64,000 nt of DNA from Tetraselmis striata (GCA_006384855.1 VCJN01000548.1:86435-150434); one strand, 5' to 3'. Positions 12,338 to 24,149 are shown, counted from the stretch's first letter. A program made the numbers and translations. Notes: generated by a model from the letters alone, not told the origin.

Positions 12338-13566
12338 TTGCATTTTTGTTATGCAAGCTCGATGAGACTCGATGCCATTGCTGTTGTCTTATCCTCGCCT
12401 TTCAGGGCGATCACGACTGGGCGCAGTCCCTGCGATCGGTGCAGCGCAGCTCCTTTGCATTGCAAGAGGCATGTGACCACCCGGCGCCGTCGCGGAATTC
12501 TGACAGAAATTGAGCCCTGGGTAGGCACTGTGCCTCCGCCGTTTGCCATTACCCCGGAGATCTGTACCGAGTGGGATGAACAAGCATTTTTTTTGCTGAA
12601 TATCGGCATCGCCATCATCATGGGCGCAAGGCGATGCGTGACGGCAGCAGACCTGCGTTCCCAAGGTAGTAGCAGCATTCGTTATCGCGATTAACGACCG
12701 CCATGCGTGTGAGGTGGGAGTGCCCAGACACGCCAACCCCGTGTATGCTGCAAGCGTCGTCGAATGTTTGAGCGGATACAAGCGTGACCTGGTTGAGCTA
12801 CTGGGCTGCGTCAATGGAGGGTGGAGCCGTGCCTTTGGACTACGCAACCTTGGTGGAGCTCGTCCAATTCATGGACAACCTAATTTCGCGGGCCACCACG
12901 GATGTGGTGATCATGGCCGATGTGCCTCGCATGTTTGCATTGTCTTATACTTGTGGGGGGCCGCCGCCCGCGGCTTTGAGGCTGTCACCATGGAATCGAC
13001 ATGGTTTCTGATGCGCGGCGCGGATCTGCTGTCCGCCTGCGAAGCTGATTGTTGTTGGTTGCCTGACCGCGGATGATCGTGTTTTGTTTTATTTTGCGGA
13101 GCCCCGCTACGGCACCAAGAGAAACTTACCGGCTCCCAGCGGTGTGGAGTTGAAACAGTAGTAACTCACTGCCGCCCGGTAGTGAGCCGCTTTGCTCGCT
13201 CCGTTGGTTGGGCCGATATGCTGCTGCCATGGCTTACGGCGGATAGCCGTTGATAGATTTGGATTTCATCCCCCAAAGGTTGGCCGTCCTGCCGGATTCC
13301 AGGCGCAAGGCATGAGCATTGCCGCCATAAACTTGCGTATTAAAGGGCACTTGCGAGCCGCCGCGCTGAATAAAGGTCACACTTTGCATGGTGTGAAGCG
13401 CGACCGTTTGGAGCGTGATGTTGTTGCGGGAGGTGAGGGCGTTACGCATGCCTCCCGTGGGCGCCATCGCCATGTGAGAACTACGTTGGGTTATGTGCAC
13501 CCTGCCCGCCATCGGGACCGGCTGCAGATGGACCTGGGCTCAAGAGATAATGAGGTCAATTTTTAA
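12338..13566 (+). pseudogene. Decayed tyrosine recombinase (Crypton/DIRS-like) gene
   Basis: Pieces of one protein are spread over all three plus frames. A central block reads PRMFALSYTCG followed, after a frame change near 12960, by RGFEAVTME, resembling the catalytic-Arg region of tyrosine recombinases. Near 13085 FAEPRYGTKRNLPAP appears, ended by stops. The C-terminal part (13270-13540) has KVGRPAGFQAQ, INLRIKGHLRAAAL, TLHGVKRDRLE in the place of the HxxR box, and TTLGYVHPARH in the place of the nucleophilic Tyr box. HGVK replaces the expected HxxR, and several stops and frameshifts show the gene is dead. The assignment rests on box order and spacing. The element ends are not visible, so the class is uncertain. 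Confidence 0.55.
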
Positions 13567-14644
13567 GCCGTAGTTTCTCGACCCCTTTGAGTCGCTATAT
13601 CTCACCACTGTTGATGGGTGCGCAAGCGCGATGTCCGACTGTCATGCCAGAGCTGCCGACAAGTTCTGTCTCCTGCATTGCTGTGCCTTTCTCCAGGGAG
13701 GGACTGTTTCGGCTGCTGACGGTGCGGAATGGCGTCATGGTGGGCGCTGCGCAGCGGGCGCTGACGAGGAGGGAGGCGATGGAGGCAGCAGCGGCGGCTC
13801 GTACTTTGAGACGGATGACATTCTGTAGGAGGTTTCGGAGCTGCACATCCAGCTGCTGGCCTCCCGGTGAGAGCGTGAAAATAATCAAACCGGTGTAAAA
13901 ACGGTGTGTAAGCACCCACCACAAGAGAGAAGGCCTCTGTGGGCTAGCGACTACGTGCTTTTATAAATGAAGAGACGGCTCGGCATGGGGGCAGGTCCAA
14001 CTGCGCATGCCCCTCACTGAGCCAACATCAGCCAGGGACAGCCATGTTGAGATCACAACCTCGAAATTTTGCTTCTAGTCGCTACTCGTTCGAATATTAT
14101 ACCGATCCCGGAACTTCATTCAGTGTATGCTTGTTGAGCAAAATGATCGCCTTGAGTGAATACGTTGCGTGCTATAGATATACGGAGCATTGCAGGTGTG
14201 TCTCTCGATATCGGCAGGATACGGTATGTCATATGTGACAAGTGCCACTCGGCACCAGCATGCGCCTTGTGATGGATCATACACAGGGAGAAGGACGAGC
14301 GGCGCGTACCGGCATTCCAGATGTCCCAGCCAGCGGCATCAGAGACATGATAACCGGCGTGAATCCCTCGTCCGGTCTCGCGCACCACACGTAGGCAGGT
14401 TGTAAAGATTACACGGCACGCATTTGCATGGCGCCCGCCACGCAAGCATAGCCACCGTATGAACAAAACCAGGAATGGTTAAATGTTATTGAGCGCTGCC
14501 TGCCTGGCAGCACTGCCCGGCCTTCGAGGCCAGGTGTTTCTACTAGCGGAAGCCAGCAGCAGCGTCATGGCGTGGATTGCTTGCTGGGGCAACTGCTGTT
14601 TAGGCGGGCGAATCCGCCCTCCCTCATACAGCATAGCGCTGAGG
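13567..14644. other. Non-coding interval downstream of CAX
   Basis: No supported gene. The part next to 14645 should contain the CAX 3' UTR (minus strand). A minus-strand TGTAA occurs near 14411 and could be its polyadenylation signal. Short open frames have no recognisable product. Confidence 0.5.
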
Positions 14645-16657
14645 TCACGGGTGTGCGCCCAGCGCCGCGGGCGCCTGGGGCTGCTTCATCGCCACGGGGG
14701 ACGCGCCGCCCTGGAGGTCCATGTCCGAGTGCCAGTAGAAGGCGCCGGCGAGGGCAAGGTACGACAGGATGAGGGTGAGGCCCTTGAGCCAGTTGCTGCT
14801 GCCGTCCTGCAGGAACAGGACGACGATGATGACGGACACAAACAGCACGGCGGTCTCGAACACGTGCATGTTGAGGTCCATGGGGATGTCTATCGCCCAG
14901 CCGAGCACCACGCAGAAGGGGATGACCAGGATGGTGATCTGCGCGGCCGAGCCGACAGCCACGCCCAGCGCGATGTTCATCTTGTTCTTCATCGCGAACA
15001 TGACGGCGGCGGCGTGCTCCGCGGCATTGCCCACGATGGGCAGCAGGATGGTGGACACAAAGGGCAGCGGCACGCCCCAGCTGTTGGCCGCTCCTGGGAG
15101 GGGGGGGGGGGGGGGGGGGGGTAAGCAGGCTCTCTCAGCACGCATTTGGGGAAAGCATGCACAGCTTGCATCCCTCGCCTGTGGCTGCCGCAGTAAACAC
15201 CGCCGTTCCGGTGTTTGTTTGTCGTGGCCTAGATGCAAATCAGCCCGCTGGGTTGCGCAGGCGACGGGGCTGCGCACCCTCGATGGTGTCGACCAGGTAG
15301 TCCGACAGCATGGACACCAGAATGGTGAAGAGGCCCAGCCAAAAAATGCTGCCCCAGAAGCCCAACACGGGCTCCTCCTGGAGCCCAAACCAGCAGCGAT
15401 GCACGAGAGTCGGCTATGCTGTGAGGCAGGCACAAGGGGCGGGGTGGTGGCAATGCTCCAGGGAGGGGCTACACACCTCGTCGTCGTCTTCGCCTGCATC
15501 CTCCTCCTCGTCAAAGAGGTGCTTGTGCGTGTAGAGCTGGAACGCGAGGTAGGCGCCGTAGATGAGGAGCATGATGACGCTGATGAAGCGGCTCAGGCTG
15601 ACGTCGTCGTCGGTGCCGTGCAGCTCGGTGTGCGTGGCGTGCAGCAGGTTGGGCAGCATGAGGCCGAGCACGCCCAGGAGCAGCAGGCCGGAGGAGGCAA
15701 AGACGCCCTCCTTGTGGAACGTCTGCGACGAGTATTTGATGCCGCCAAAGAAGAAGGCGCAGCCCAGCACCAGCAGCATGTTGCTCAGGATGCTACCCAG
15801 CAGCGACAACTGCACCACGCGCAGCAAGCCCTGCAAGCGGATGGCGTCTGCATGTCAGTCCAGACTCCTCCCCCCCTTCAGATTGCTGCCGCGCTCTCCT
15901 GCCGCGAGACAGGTTAGTGGCGGCCGCACCTCCTGGAGCGCGTACACCGCAACGATCATCTCGGTGATATTGCCAAACGTGGCGTTTAGCAGGCCGCCGA
16001 TGGTGGCGTTGGTGTACATCGCCATCTGCTCCGTGCAGAAGCCGAGGCGCTCCGCCAGCGGGCAGAGCGCCGCGAGCGCGAAGGTGAAAGTCCAGCTGTC
16101 GCCCCAGCCAGAGGAGCGAGAGATCATGGTGAGCAGGATGCAGGGCAGCAGCAGGTTGAGCTTGGTGCTGAGGATGACCTCCTGCGTGAGGGAAGGGGAA
16201 AGGTCAGTGAGTCAAGCCGGCGGTGGTGTGGCGGTGAGTGCAGGTGGGATGGTCTGAGAAGGCCCCCACTCCTCCGCCCGCATGGGGACTGGACACCTAC
16301 GTTGATATGCATCTGGATATAGGGCCCCCATCCCTCCGCCGGCGCTGTCAGGTTGACCACATTGGCCGCCACCTTGGCGACAGGAAGGATCGCCGGCCGC
16401 GTTTTGGGCGGCGACTTCACCGAGTGGACGTTCCTGCTGGGCAGAGCGCGCAAGGGTGAGACGTCCGGCGAGGGGCGGGGTTAAGGGCTCGCCGCCCGTC
16501 ACTACAGCGCGGCCAGGCAGCCTGCGACCACTCGCCTCCGGTCCCGCGCCGCGGCTCACCTGCCCTTCGGGCTGTCGTGGTCCTCCAGGAAGTTGAGCGT
16601 CTCCTCCGCCGTCACGGTGTGGTCGTGATCCGGCGCGCGCTTTCCCCGCTCGGCCAT
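14645..16657 (-). CDS. CAX: Ca2+/H+ antiporter, CAX family (vacuolar cation/proton exchanger)
   Basis: Six exons on the minus strand: 16657-16560, 16433-16301, 16181-15930, 15830-15477, 15377-15278, 15093-14645. They join in phase to 461 residues, close to other CAX proteins. The two inverted cation-binding repeats are complete: [13 protein letters not shown] (Glu at about 151) and [14 protein letters not shown] (Glu at about 338). An acidic stretch, [12 protein letters not shown] (about 268-279), sits in the central loop like the CAX acidic motif. The C-terminal half has [18 protein letters not shown] and [20 protein letters not shown]. Known role: uses the vacuolar proton gradient to load Ca2+ (and sometimes Mn2+). 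The 32-residue soluble N-terminus with a His/Asp-rich piece could be regulatory (inference). A C tract forms the pyrimidine stretch before exon 6. Confidence 0.93.
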
Positions 16658-17680
16658 CGTGCCTGCCACAGTGCACGACGCAGCTCGTCAGACGGACGGC
16701 ATCCGAGTCCGGCCAGGAAGTCGGTGCGCACCCACCAGGCAAACTACATGGTAATCAGTCTGCAAGTCTGCTCGCCAGACGAAAGTGTGCCCCGCCTCTA
16801 TTCGTTTTAATACCCGAGTGCTCCATAGAGGGCAGAGGGGGAAGCCCCACCGTCAGCCAGAGGAAACACGCATTTCAGTGCGGGTCCCCGGGTGGAGACA
16901 ACATAGGGCAGCAGGAAGCTGGACTAGGGTACTGTATATGGCTACGCAGGCCAGTCGGAGCGCCTCTTTGCGGGCCAGTAGCGGGACCTGATGACAAACT
17001 CGGCCGATAGGTTATATGTCTCGGCGAGGTCCAGGGCCAGAGGTTCGTAGAAGCTCGGCTAGGTTCCTAGTCAGGCAGCCCTCGCGTTGTGGCTAGCCTT
17101 CCCGGTGTGATTCCGCCGAAGCAATTCTGCCGTATCCATTGATACGTAGTGCAGTGAGGTTGGTGTGTCGGCGAGGGAGAAGGGGTGAGGGGATGGTAGA
17201 CACTCAACCCTGACCCCAGCGGGCTCGTTGACCCGCGGCCGGCCGCTCGACGGCGCAGTCGCCCCGGGCCGCGGTTAAAGCCACCCGCGGCAACACCCCC
17301 TTCCGCCCGTCCCTTCCGCCCGCATAACCGCTGCATACCAAACTGTCACACCTGTGTGAGGACTTGCGTCGTCCAAGGCTAGGCGTGTACAGCGGCGGCT
17401 AGCGGAAGGGGGCCCCAGCGGAAGGTCAAAGACTGCCACCAAGTGCGGGCGGGGGCTACCTGTATGAGGTGAGAAGCGACTACACCATGCAGCCATCTGA
17501 CGACCGCGTCGGGTTCGGCGGTCCCCCATACCACCTGCCGTTGCCGACCTCATACAGTATATTATTATCACCAGGCCGGCGATGTTGACCGCGCTAGGGT
17601 ATACGCATAACGGAACTCAGGACGATTATAGTTGCTACTACGGGTGTACATAAGGATTAATAGAATCTCTATATTCTTAT
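16658..17680. other. Intergenic, CAX promoter side to transposon nest
   Basis: This should contain the CAX promoter (minus strand) next to 16657. I find no credible coding exon. From about 17.6 kb the sequence enters the direct repeat of the DIRS-like element. Confidence 0.5.
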
Positions 17681-17927
17681 CTTGTTGTGGGGTTTCCTCC
17701 TTCCCTATCCGCTTTTCGTCCGGCTATACCGTGCTGCTAAGTGGTACGGGTTACTAGGCACCTGTCGTTGCGCCCTTATTTTTGGGTGCGGCACGAGTGT
17801 AATCCTTAGCTAGACAGTGCGGCTGGGGCGGCACGCGGCCCGTGGTATGAAATGACCCTATGATCCTTAAAAGCAGCCATAACAGCTGAGCCTGCCATCT
17901 TCCAGTTTCGCTGCGATACACGCAGCG
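17681..17927 (+). repeat. Left direct repeat of the DIRS/PAT-like element
   Basis: Aligns with 21011-21192 over its whole length except for an insertion of about 60 bases near 17815-17870. The shared core includes GTGGTACGGGTTACTAGGC and AAGCAGCCATAACAGC. Confidence 0.8.
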
Positions 17928-18036
17928 ATTAATTGTCTCGCGATATGTTGCGACCAAGTTCACCCCAGGTTGTTCAAGACCACACCCGGCTCACCACCCG
18001 TGTGTGAAATTCTCATCCGTACGTCCGTGCGTCATC

Positions 18037-19014
18037 ATGCCAGATGGAGAGGATCCGGTCGATGAGTCGGCTACGGTCGAATCGCTACAAACAGACATGG
18101 AAGGCCTAGTCTACATTGATGCGCGAGCTTGCAACAGCTCTAGCTCAATTGACGGCTTGTGACCGTGTTGGTGATGGAGTCGGAGTACATGGCTATGGTT
18201 CCGGGCAGCACGTCGCGGGACAGCCGACATGCAACGGGGGAGCCGCAGAGCGCCCGCCCGACTTCTTGCTAGAGCTAGCCCAGAGCGGCCGTGTCGGACC
18301 AAAACCCGTGAGTGACGAGAACGACTACCTCGCGGTGCCAAAGTTACTATTGCAGCGGGCAGAGTCTGGTTACGAGGCCGTTCGACCGGTAAGCCGAGTG
18401 CCTGGACTCTTTCCCCTGAGTATACCGACCTAACGAACGAGTACCTCAAGCAGGATGACCGGCGCCTGCCGGTCGAGGACGAGTATCTTTGGATGTCGTG
18501 TTTCGGAGCCCATATGGCCGCTCTCTTATTCGTAGCTCTCGACGAGCTGCTACCTTACGTCCTTGCTGCTAATCAAGATTTCACTCCCTGCCTCGCGCGT
18601 GCTCGGAATCACGCCGAGGCCATCCACAAGGCGTTGCTTTGCTTTCGTCTATTAGCCTTCCTGCGGAGGCTTAACGAGGTCAAGCGTGTGCACGGTGACC
18701 AAGGTATTCTTGACGTACTTCGAGCGCAGCATTTTCAGCATGCCGCCGAACATCTTGGCTTTGCGATTTTCGGGGACATGATGAAGGACTACGGGCGGCG
18801 CGTCTTCGAGGCGACGGTTGGTAGCAGCGCAAAAGCTACCGCTGCTGCTCGGGTGGCGGCGGCGGCTGCATGGCACGGGAGTGGACGTGGGCGTAGCGGC
18901 GGTCGCGGGCGTGGCCGCGAAGGTGAGCACGAGCTACGGTGTGGGACGCCTTTTGTCGGAGGTGCGGGCTCATTGCGAGGCCATCACCTTTCGGTGATGA
19001 CCGCCGCACGGTGA
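18037..19014 (+). pseudogene. Gag-like ORF of the DIRS/PAT-like element, frameshifted
   Basis: A start at 18037 opens an acidic N-terminus that stops near 18147. The coding signal continues in another frame through 18433 (LLELAQSGRVGPKPVSDEND, LAVPKLLLQRAESGYEAVRP) and then again from about 18435 to 19014. The last part is predicted helical and ends in a Gly/Arg-rich tail (GSGRGRSGGRGRGREG), typical of nucleic-acid-binding gag ends. No zinc knuckle is visible. The assignment rests on position before the recombinase and on the basic tail. Confidence 0.45.
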
Positions 19015-19819
19015 ACCCTAGCAGCGCAACAGCGGGATGAACGCCTTTTGACCGGACCGGACCCTCCCACCTTACATACGTCATTTAGACACCAGACACC
19101 ATTTAGCCACCAGACACCCCCCCTCCATCTTATACAGACTTCATTTAGACCCTCCTCGGTGCGGCGCTTCTTACAACTACAACCGAGTTGGGCTTAACCA
19201 TCCGCACACCTGCACAGCGGCTCAACATCAATAATCCGCCTCCCGTACCATCTCATCGATGCGTCCGTCGGTTGCCACGCTGCGTGTTACAACTGGTTCG
19301 CAACGGCCAAGCTTCGTGCGTGTACGTTTCGCGCGTGACATACAGGCGCTACGAGCGCGACGAGCGCGCCGGGCGGCGCCCTTCTACCTGAACCTTGCCC
19401 CGCAAACCCGTACTGATGTTGTTGCAAACCCGTCCAACAATTACCGGCCAGCCGCCGGCGGAAATCTAACCGCCGCCGCCGAAATTGAAATTGAAATTGA
19501 AATTGATTACAACGTGCTAGTTTGCTGCTCTCCACCGCCCAGACTGAGTTGCTTTTAGGGCCTGCCATCTCTAACCATAGTAGGGAACACATGTAGTGTG
19601 ATTACGGCTCAAGCTTCCGGCCATCCTCTTTCGTTTCCAAGCCCCGCCGCCTCCTTCCATCACGTGATCACTAGCTGTGTTACTTTCGGATAAATACGGG
19701 AAGTCGCCAGCCGCCGCCGAACATTTTGCTTAAATGAACCGACCCCATGTTACTCCGTCGACCAAGCGCCATACATACGTAATTGACGAGCCCGAGGCTG
19801 TCGCCCCTTGAGCTGCTTC

Positions 19820-21009
19820 ACTCCATTCTCGTATACAAGAGGCGTTCGGCTCAGACGAGCTAGGACAGCGGACCCTCGACCTACTCTCCGGCTCCCTCAC
19901 CGCGATGACGCTCAAGAGCTACTCCGGTAGGCTGCCTCAGTTCGCGGAGTTCTGCCACGACTCCGAAAACATCAACCCGCTGGAGGCGACCACTGTTATT
20001 GTCGTAGGTCCGGCGCGGTACGTCGCTTGGATTGGCGAGCGGGGTCACATTGGGGCTAAGTCGTTATTACTGCTGCCCTACATGTCAGCAATGAACATGT
20101 TCTTCGAGCTATACAACCTCGACATGATCGCCAAGGACAGGATGCACTTACCGTCGCTCGTCGTGGCCTGATGCAAATAAGGCAACGCCGCCAAGAGGCT
20201 GCCCCATTGCGAGTCCCTTTGCCTGCTAATGTCGCGTACATCTTCGTGTCCCCTCCCCGGGTACTAGCACGACTTCCGAGCCCTCATGGCCTCGGTTGTC
20301 AACTTCATGTTCTTTGCCATGGGAATTACTGGCGTGTCTTGCCCAGTGCGGGACGTGCATGTCGACGACTACAACATTACCTTGCATGTGTACCGCGAGA
20401 AGGGACGCGCCGGGCGGCGAAGACCCGACGACCTGCGTGTGCTACTCGTTCCCGTGTCGGAGCACCCCCGCGCCGCTCGATCGTCTCCTGCACCACTTCA
20501 TTGACAACATACGATATGCCCCCATAGTCCCTGCTGCCTTGGCCTCGACCAAAGTATGGGCGGTCACCCCGCGGGAGCGGTCCAAATCTCGGACTGCCGC
20601 TATAGTATCGGACTGGCTATGTACGGCCGTTCGTCTTGTCGGTGCTGCCTCCCCCGTCGGCACTTTCCGGAGCTCACACAGCCTTCGCAAGGGAGCAGCA
20701 TCTGCCGCTAACGCCATCGGAGCTCCGCTGCCTCACATCCGCTACCAAGGCGGCTCGACCACCAACTCCGACGTCGTTCCGGACTACACCGACCCCAACA
20801 AAGGCCAACACCCTTCCTTCGCCTGGCGCGTGGTTCTTCTTCGGTCACATCGCGCCCCTCCACCACTTCCAAGTCCAACAAGACTTAGCAGCGGTGGCAT
20901 GCCCGGTGTCCCCTTCGTGACTTGGCGCTACCCCTTCTCCGTCAATCTACCGCTCTCTCCGCGTTCGCTCATCACTGGCAAAACCAGACTCGACTTTGAA
21001 ATGGTCTAA
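19820..21009 (+). pseudogene. Tyrosine recombinase of the DIRS/PAT-like element, inactivated
   Basis: The N-terminal core-binding part reads GSLTAMTLKSYSGRLPQFAE and RYVAWIGERGHIGAKSLLLL (to 20171), where a stop occurs. A second block (20286-20504) reads VRDVHVDDYNITLHVYREKG. The third, in another frame (to about 20880), has the catalytic HSLRKGAASAANAIG (HxxR) and SDVVPDYTDP with the presumed nucleophilic Tyr. At least one stop and one frameshift break the frame. The box order and HxxR...Y spacing are diagnostic of tyrosine recombinases; loss of the frame makes this copy inactive. Confidence 0.7.
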
Positions 21010-21010
21010 A

Positions 21011-21192
21011 CTTGTTTATGGGGTTTCCTCCTTTCCCTAACCGCATTACCGGCTGCCGTGCTTTCAAGTGGTACGGGTTACTAGGCACCTGTCGTTGCGC
21101 CTTTTTTTGGGTGCAACACGAGTAGACGTAGAATAAAGCAGCCATAACAGCCGAGCCTGTCATCTTGCAGTTTCGATGCGTTACACGCAGCG
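21011..21192 (+). repeat. Right direct repeat of the DIRS/PAT-like element
   Basis: Begins at the end of the recombinase frame and matches 17681-17927. Shorter than the left copy by an internal gap of about 60 bases. Confidence 0.8.
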
Positions 21193-21433
21193 CCCCCTTG
21201 ACTCCGTTTTCCCTCCACGCTTTCACTTGAACATCCTGTCAATTTCGGCTCTTGTCCGTGTAAAACAGCCTGCGCGAAACCAGGCTCAACTTTGAAACGA
21301 GGCATTTCAAGGGATGGAGGGGGCGCAGGCACACTGCCGAGAAGGTGCTTTGGCATCATTACAAGCTTTTGGGAGGGGTCGGAAAGCCGAAGCGGCAGAC
21401 CCGCGAAAATAATCCTCGGGCATGTATGGAAAT

Positions 21434-22095
21434 TTTTACAACATTGCTTTTAACATATGCGCACTAGAAGCAAAATTAAAAGCAGTTGTGAAAGGTTGCC
21501 AGCAAAAGAGAGATATAAGCCTGAAACCAAGGGTCAAGAAGGAGGTCAAGGAGGCAAGCACCAAGGAAGAGCCATGAGGACCGGGATGTTACCAAGTCGC
21601 CAAGGAACCACATGGTCCAAGGAAACACTGAAAGCCAAGGAACGACAAGAAAAAGCCGAAAGGGAAACAGGAAACCAATGGGGACCACCGCCTAGGGGTG
21701 GGCCATCAGCCGCGGCGCGTGCGCTTGCAGCCGATGATCCGGGTCATAGCAACACAGGCTGACGAGCAGCGACGCGACGACGCTGGCGCATGAGCACCAT
21801 CACGTAGTGCCGCGCGCGCCACAACGACCCCGCCGAGAACGTTGTCTGCATGCGCCATGTTGATGAGCAAGGAGAGACGGCGGCGCCACGCCGACAAGAG
21901 CTGGCCGATTTTCTGGCCAGTGTGCGTGTGGCTAGCTAGATTTCGCGAGACACACCAAGAAAGCCTCAACATGCGGGGCCAACGAGCCGAGCTCGGAGAC
22001 GGCGAAAGAACGAAGCGACGCATGCCGGCGGCGTTTCGGACACCTTCGTCATACTTTTGGATTTTGTGGCGCTCTGCGGCCCGCAATGCATCCTG
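21434..22095 (-). mobile_element. 5'-truncated non-LTR retrotransposon 3' end, copy B
   Basis: The minus strand encodes the same C-terminal segment as the element at 26868-28729: ALRAAERHKIQKYDEGVRNA, then a frame-shifted stretch, then IGQLLSAWRRRLSLLINMAH and ADNVLGG, ending at a stop at 21706. The 3' untranslated parts also match (TCTTTTGCTGGCAACCT in both). Homology starts abruptly near 22095, so only the last 130 or so residues and the 3' end were inserted. The tail ends in a short A run (minus strand) near 21434. Two compensating frameshifts between the conserved blocks make it a dead copy. Confidence 0.75.
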
Positions 22096-22109
22096 GGGTG
22101 ATGTGACCC

Positions 22110-23760
22110 CATAAGATTTCAAAGGGAGGAAGACAGGGAGATCCGCCGAAAAGTACGCAAGCTTCATTACATGAAATAAGGCGAGGTACTTGCGGCATAG
22201 AGCCACAAAAGAGGGAGGGAGGGCAGGTTGTGCGGGCCGTAGAGGGACTCGATACTGCCTCGCATGAGCTTGCTCTAGGGGGCCTTCGGTTCGGTGCCGG
22301 CGATGAAGTAGGTAGGTGTAGCCTTTGTAGTGCGGCGGACGCGCCGGAACACGCCGTACGCTCCTGCCGAGTTTAGTGTGATGCTCGCCGGGTGGTGACG
22401 ACATGGCCAGGTGCAATACGAAGTTGACGGCATGACGGCGTGGTATTGTAGCCGCTGACCTCGTAGCCAGCGTCGCGTGAGTACCTGGCTCGCCTAGCTG
22501 CCCGCGAAAGGCCGCTGCGCAGGCGACGGGCAAAGAGGGTTAGCGCGGCAGGTAGGTATGGAGGGGCGCGCCAAAAAGGGGGAATCGGTGTAGACTCGCG
22601 ATGTGGAAGAACGTAGTATAGCCGGAGGGGTTGACCCCGGCGAGGATAGGGGGAGGAGGACGGCTTGCGCAGGAGAGTCGGCGGTGAGGGAGTCCCGCTC
22701 ATGCCGACGACTCCAGTGCAACGTTGCTTGGAAGGCCCGCCCGCCGGAGGCGTGTCCTCGAAACGCGGCTGCCTAGGGTCGGCACAGCGAAGCACTCCTT
22801 CATTCGGACATGTCGACCGTGGGGGCCTCATTTTTCGCCTTGCCCTTACCATAGTCCTTGGTCGCGTCCTTTGCGAAGGTGGCTCGTGGCGCCACCGCCG
22901 CACGCCCCGGGCGCGTAAAATGTCTTGAAGTTTTCGCGGCTGCCGCCGCCGCCGTCCCGGTCGCATCGTTGCGCCGAAGGGCGCCGCCAAAGCTCTGACG
23001 GGCGGTGGTTTTCGCGGCGCTCGCGTTGTTGGCGTCATAGACGCGGTCCTTGTAGAGCTCAAGTAACTCGGGCGACCCCATGTTCTGAGTACCGGGGCGG
23101 AGGTAGCGCTCCCGTATGACGTCGAGAGCGAGTGTCATTGTGGTGCATATGCGTATCATCCTTGGGCTTCCGGAGGTAAGCCAGGCGGAACCGATGGCCG
23201 TCGTCGATGGAAATGCTTTGGACGATGGCCTCGAGCCACTGCCTGAAGGCCGGCGTAAATCCGTCGGTGACGCATGCCAGCGTCAGTAGCTTACGCAACT
23301 CGACAGTCGAGCCGGCGAGGAAGGCCCCGTAGCACGCGGCGTGGCAGTACTCATCCGCTGCCGGCTAGAGGCGAGGGTTACCAAACAGGTACTCGAGCAC
23401 ATGGTCGGGGGCGATAGGTAAGAGGCCCGGGCATCGCAGACTGTCGGGAGGCATCCCGTTCTCAAAACCGGACAAACAAAAGCGAGGGCAGGTTTCCAAT
23501 CAAGGTGGTGTGGTTTGCTCGACGGGGCGAAGGGCGCAAGACGTTCCGGTCCTGACCACCGGCGCATGACTCGTTCTCGCCCGGAATGGCGTCCTCTTGA
23601 GTGGTGAAACACCTGGAGAGCTCCTCCTGGATGAGTTGCTTCATTCTTGTAGTGTCTTCCGCCTCACGACGCGCCGCCTCGATGGAATCTTGCGCAGTAG
23701 CCGCCGTCCCGACGCCCCCGACAGTCGCCGCCTTGCCGGCGTCGACCATCTTAGGGCCGG
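22110..23760 (-). pseudogene. Gag-like or other retroelement ORF remnants, minus strand
   Basis: Several minus-strand pieces look like one decayed protein. 23749-23462 has a helical, charged N-terminus (SIEAARREAEDTTRMKQLIQ). 23430-23160 reads GAFLAGSTVELRKLLTLACV and TPAFRQWLEAIVQSISIDDG, with one stop upstream. 23159-22800 ends in a basic Ala/Lys-rich tail. Further down (about 22370-22110), SFVALCRKYLALFHVMKLAY leads into the junction with copy B of the non-LTR element. I do not recognise the family. Helical layout followed by a basic tail and the transposon context suggest gag, without proof. Confidence 0.35.
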
Positions 23761-24102
23761 TGGGTGAGCCGCCGCCAGATATATATATAGCAAAAGGGTC
23801 ATCCGGGAGAAGAAAGAAAGCTCAAGCCTCGGCTTGAGCTGGTCATGTAGCAGCGAGAGCGGAGGGTGGAAAATTTAGTACCGTTTCCGAGGGCATGCAC
23901 TCTGCACGGTCCGAAACCGCGAGTTTGTGTTGTGCGGGCAGGAGGCAAGCACAAAACTAAGAGAGTGGTCCAGTCTATTAGACGATTATGGTTTTATAAG
24001 ATTTGATGGGTACGAAGGTGACCGCTGTTTTTGCCGCGGAAGGCAGCACGCAAAGTGCCGTATATCGGCATCTCATTGCTGAAACACCAGGATTGCTCAT
24101 GG

Positions 24103-24105
<3 letters not shown>

Positions 24106-24149
<44 letters not shown>
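24106..24149. repeat. TA dinucleotide microsatellite
   Basis: An uninterrupted TA array of about 43 bases. It gives Ile-Tyr open frames on both strands that are not genes. Confidence 0.95.

Larger units (their letters stand above)
17681..21192 (+). mobile_element. DIRS/PAT-like tyrosine-recombinase retroelement, lacking reverse transcriptase
   Basis: Two direct repeats bracket the element: 17681-17927 and 21011-21192, both starting CTTGTT and then GGGGTTTCCTCC, sharing GTGGTACGGGTTACTAGGC and ending at CGCAGCG. The left copy has about 60 extra bases. Between them lie a gag-like reading frame (18037-19014) and a broken tyrosine recombinase (about 19820-21009). Only about 0.8 kb lies between gag and recombinase, with no reverse transcriptase/RNase H motifs, so the central part is deleted or the copy is non-autonomous. 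Direct-repeat-type DIRS relatives (PAT/TOC groups) are known from volvocalean algae; that comparison is from family knowledge. Confidence 0.6.

Noticed and set aside
14769-15917. 382-codon plus-strand open frame
   Set aside because: It is the antisense shadow of CAX exons, whose minus-strand translation has all family motifs and in-phase splicing.
18652-18930. Minus-strand open frame inside the gag-like region
   Set aside because: Shadow of the plus-strand gag-like frame, which has continuous helical and Gly/Arg-rich content.
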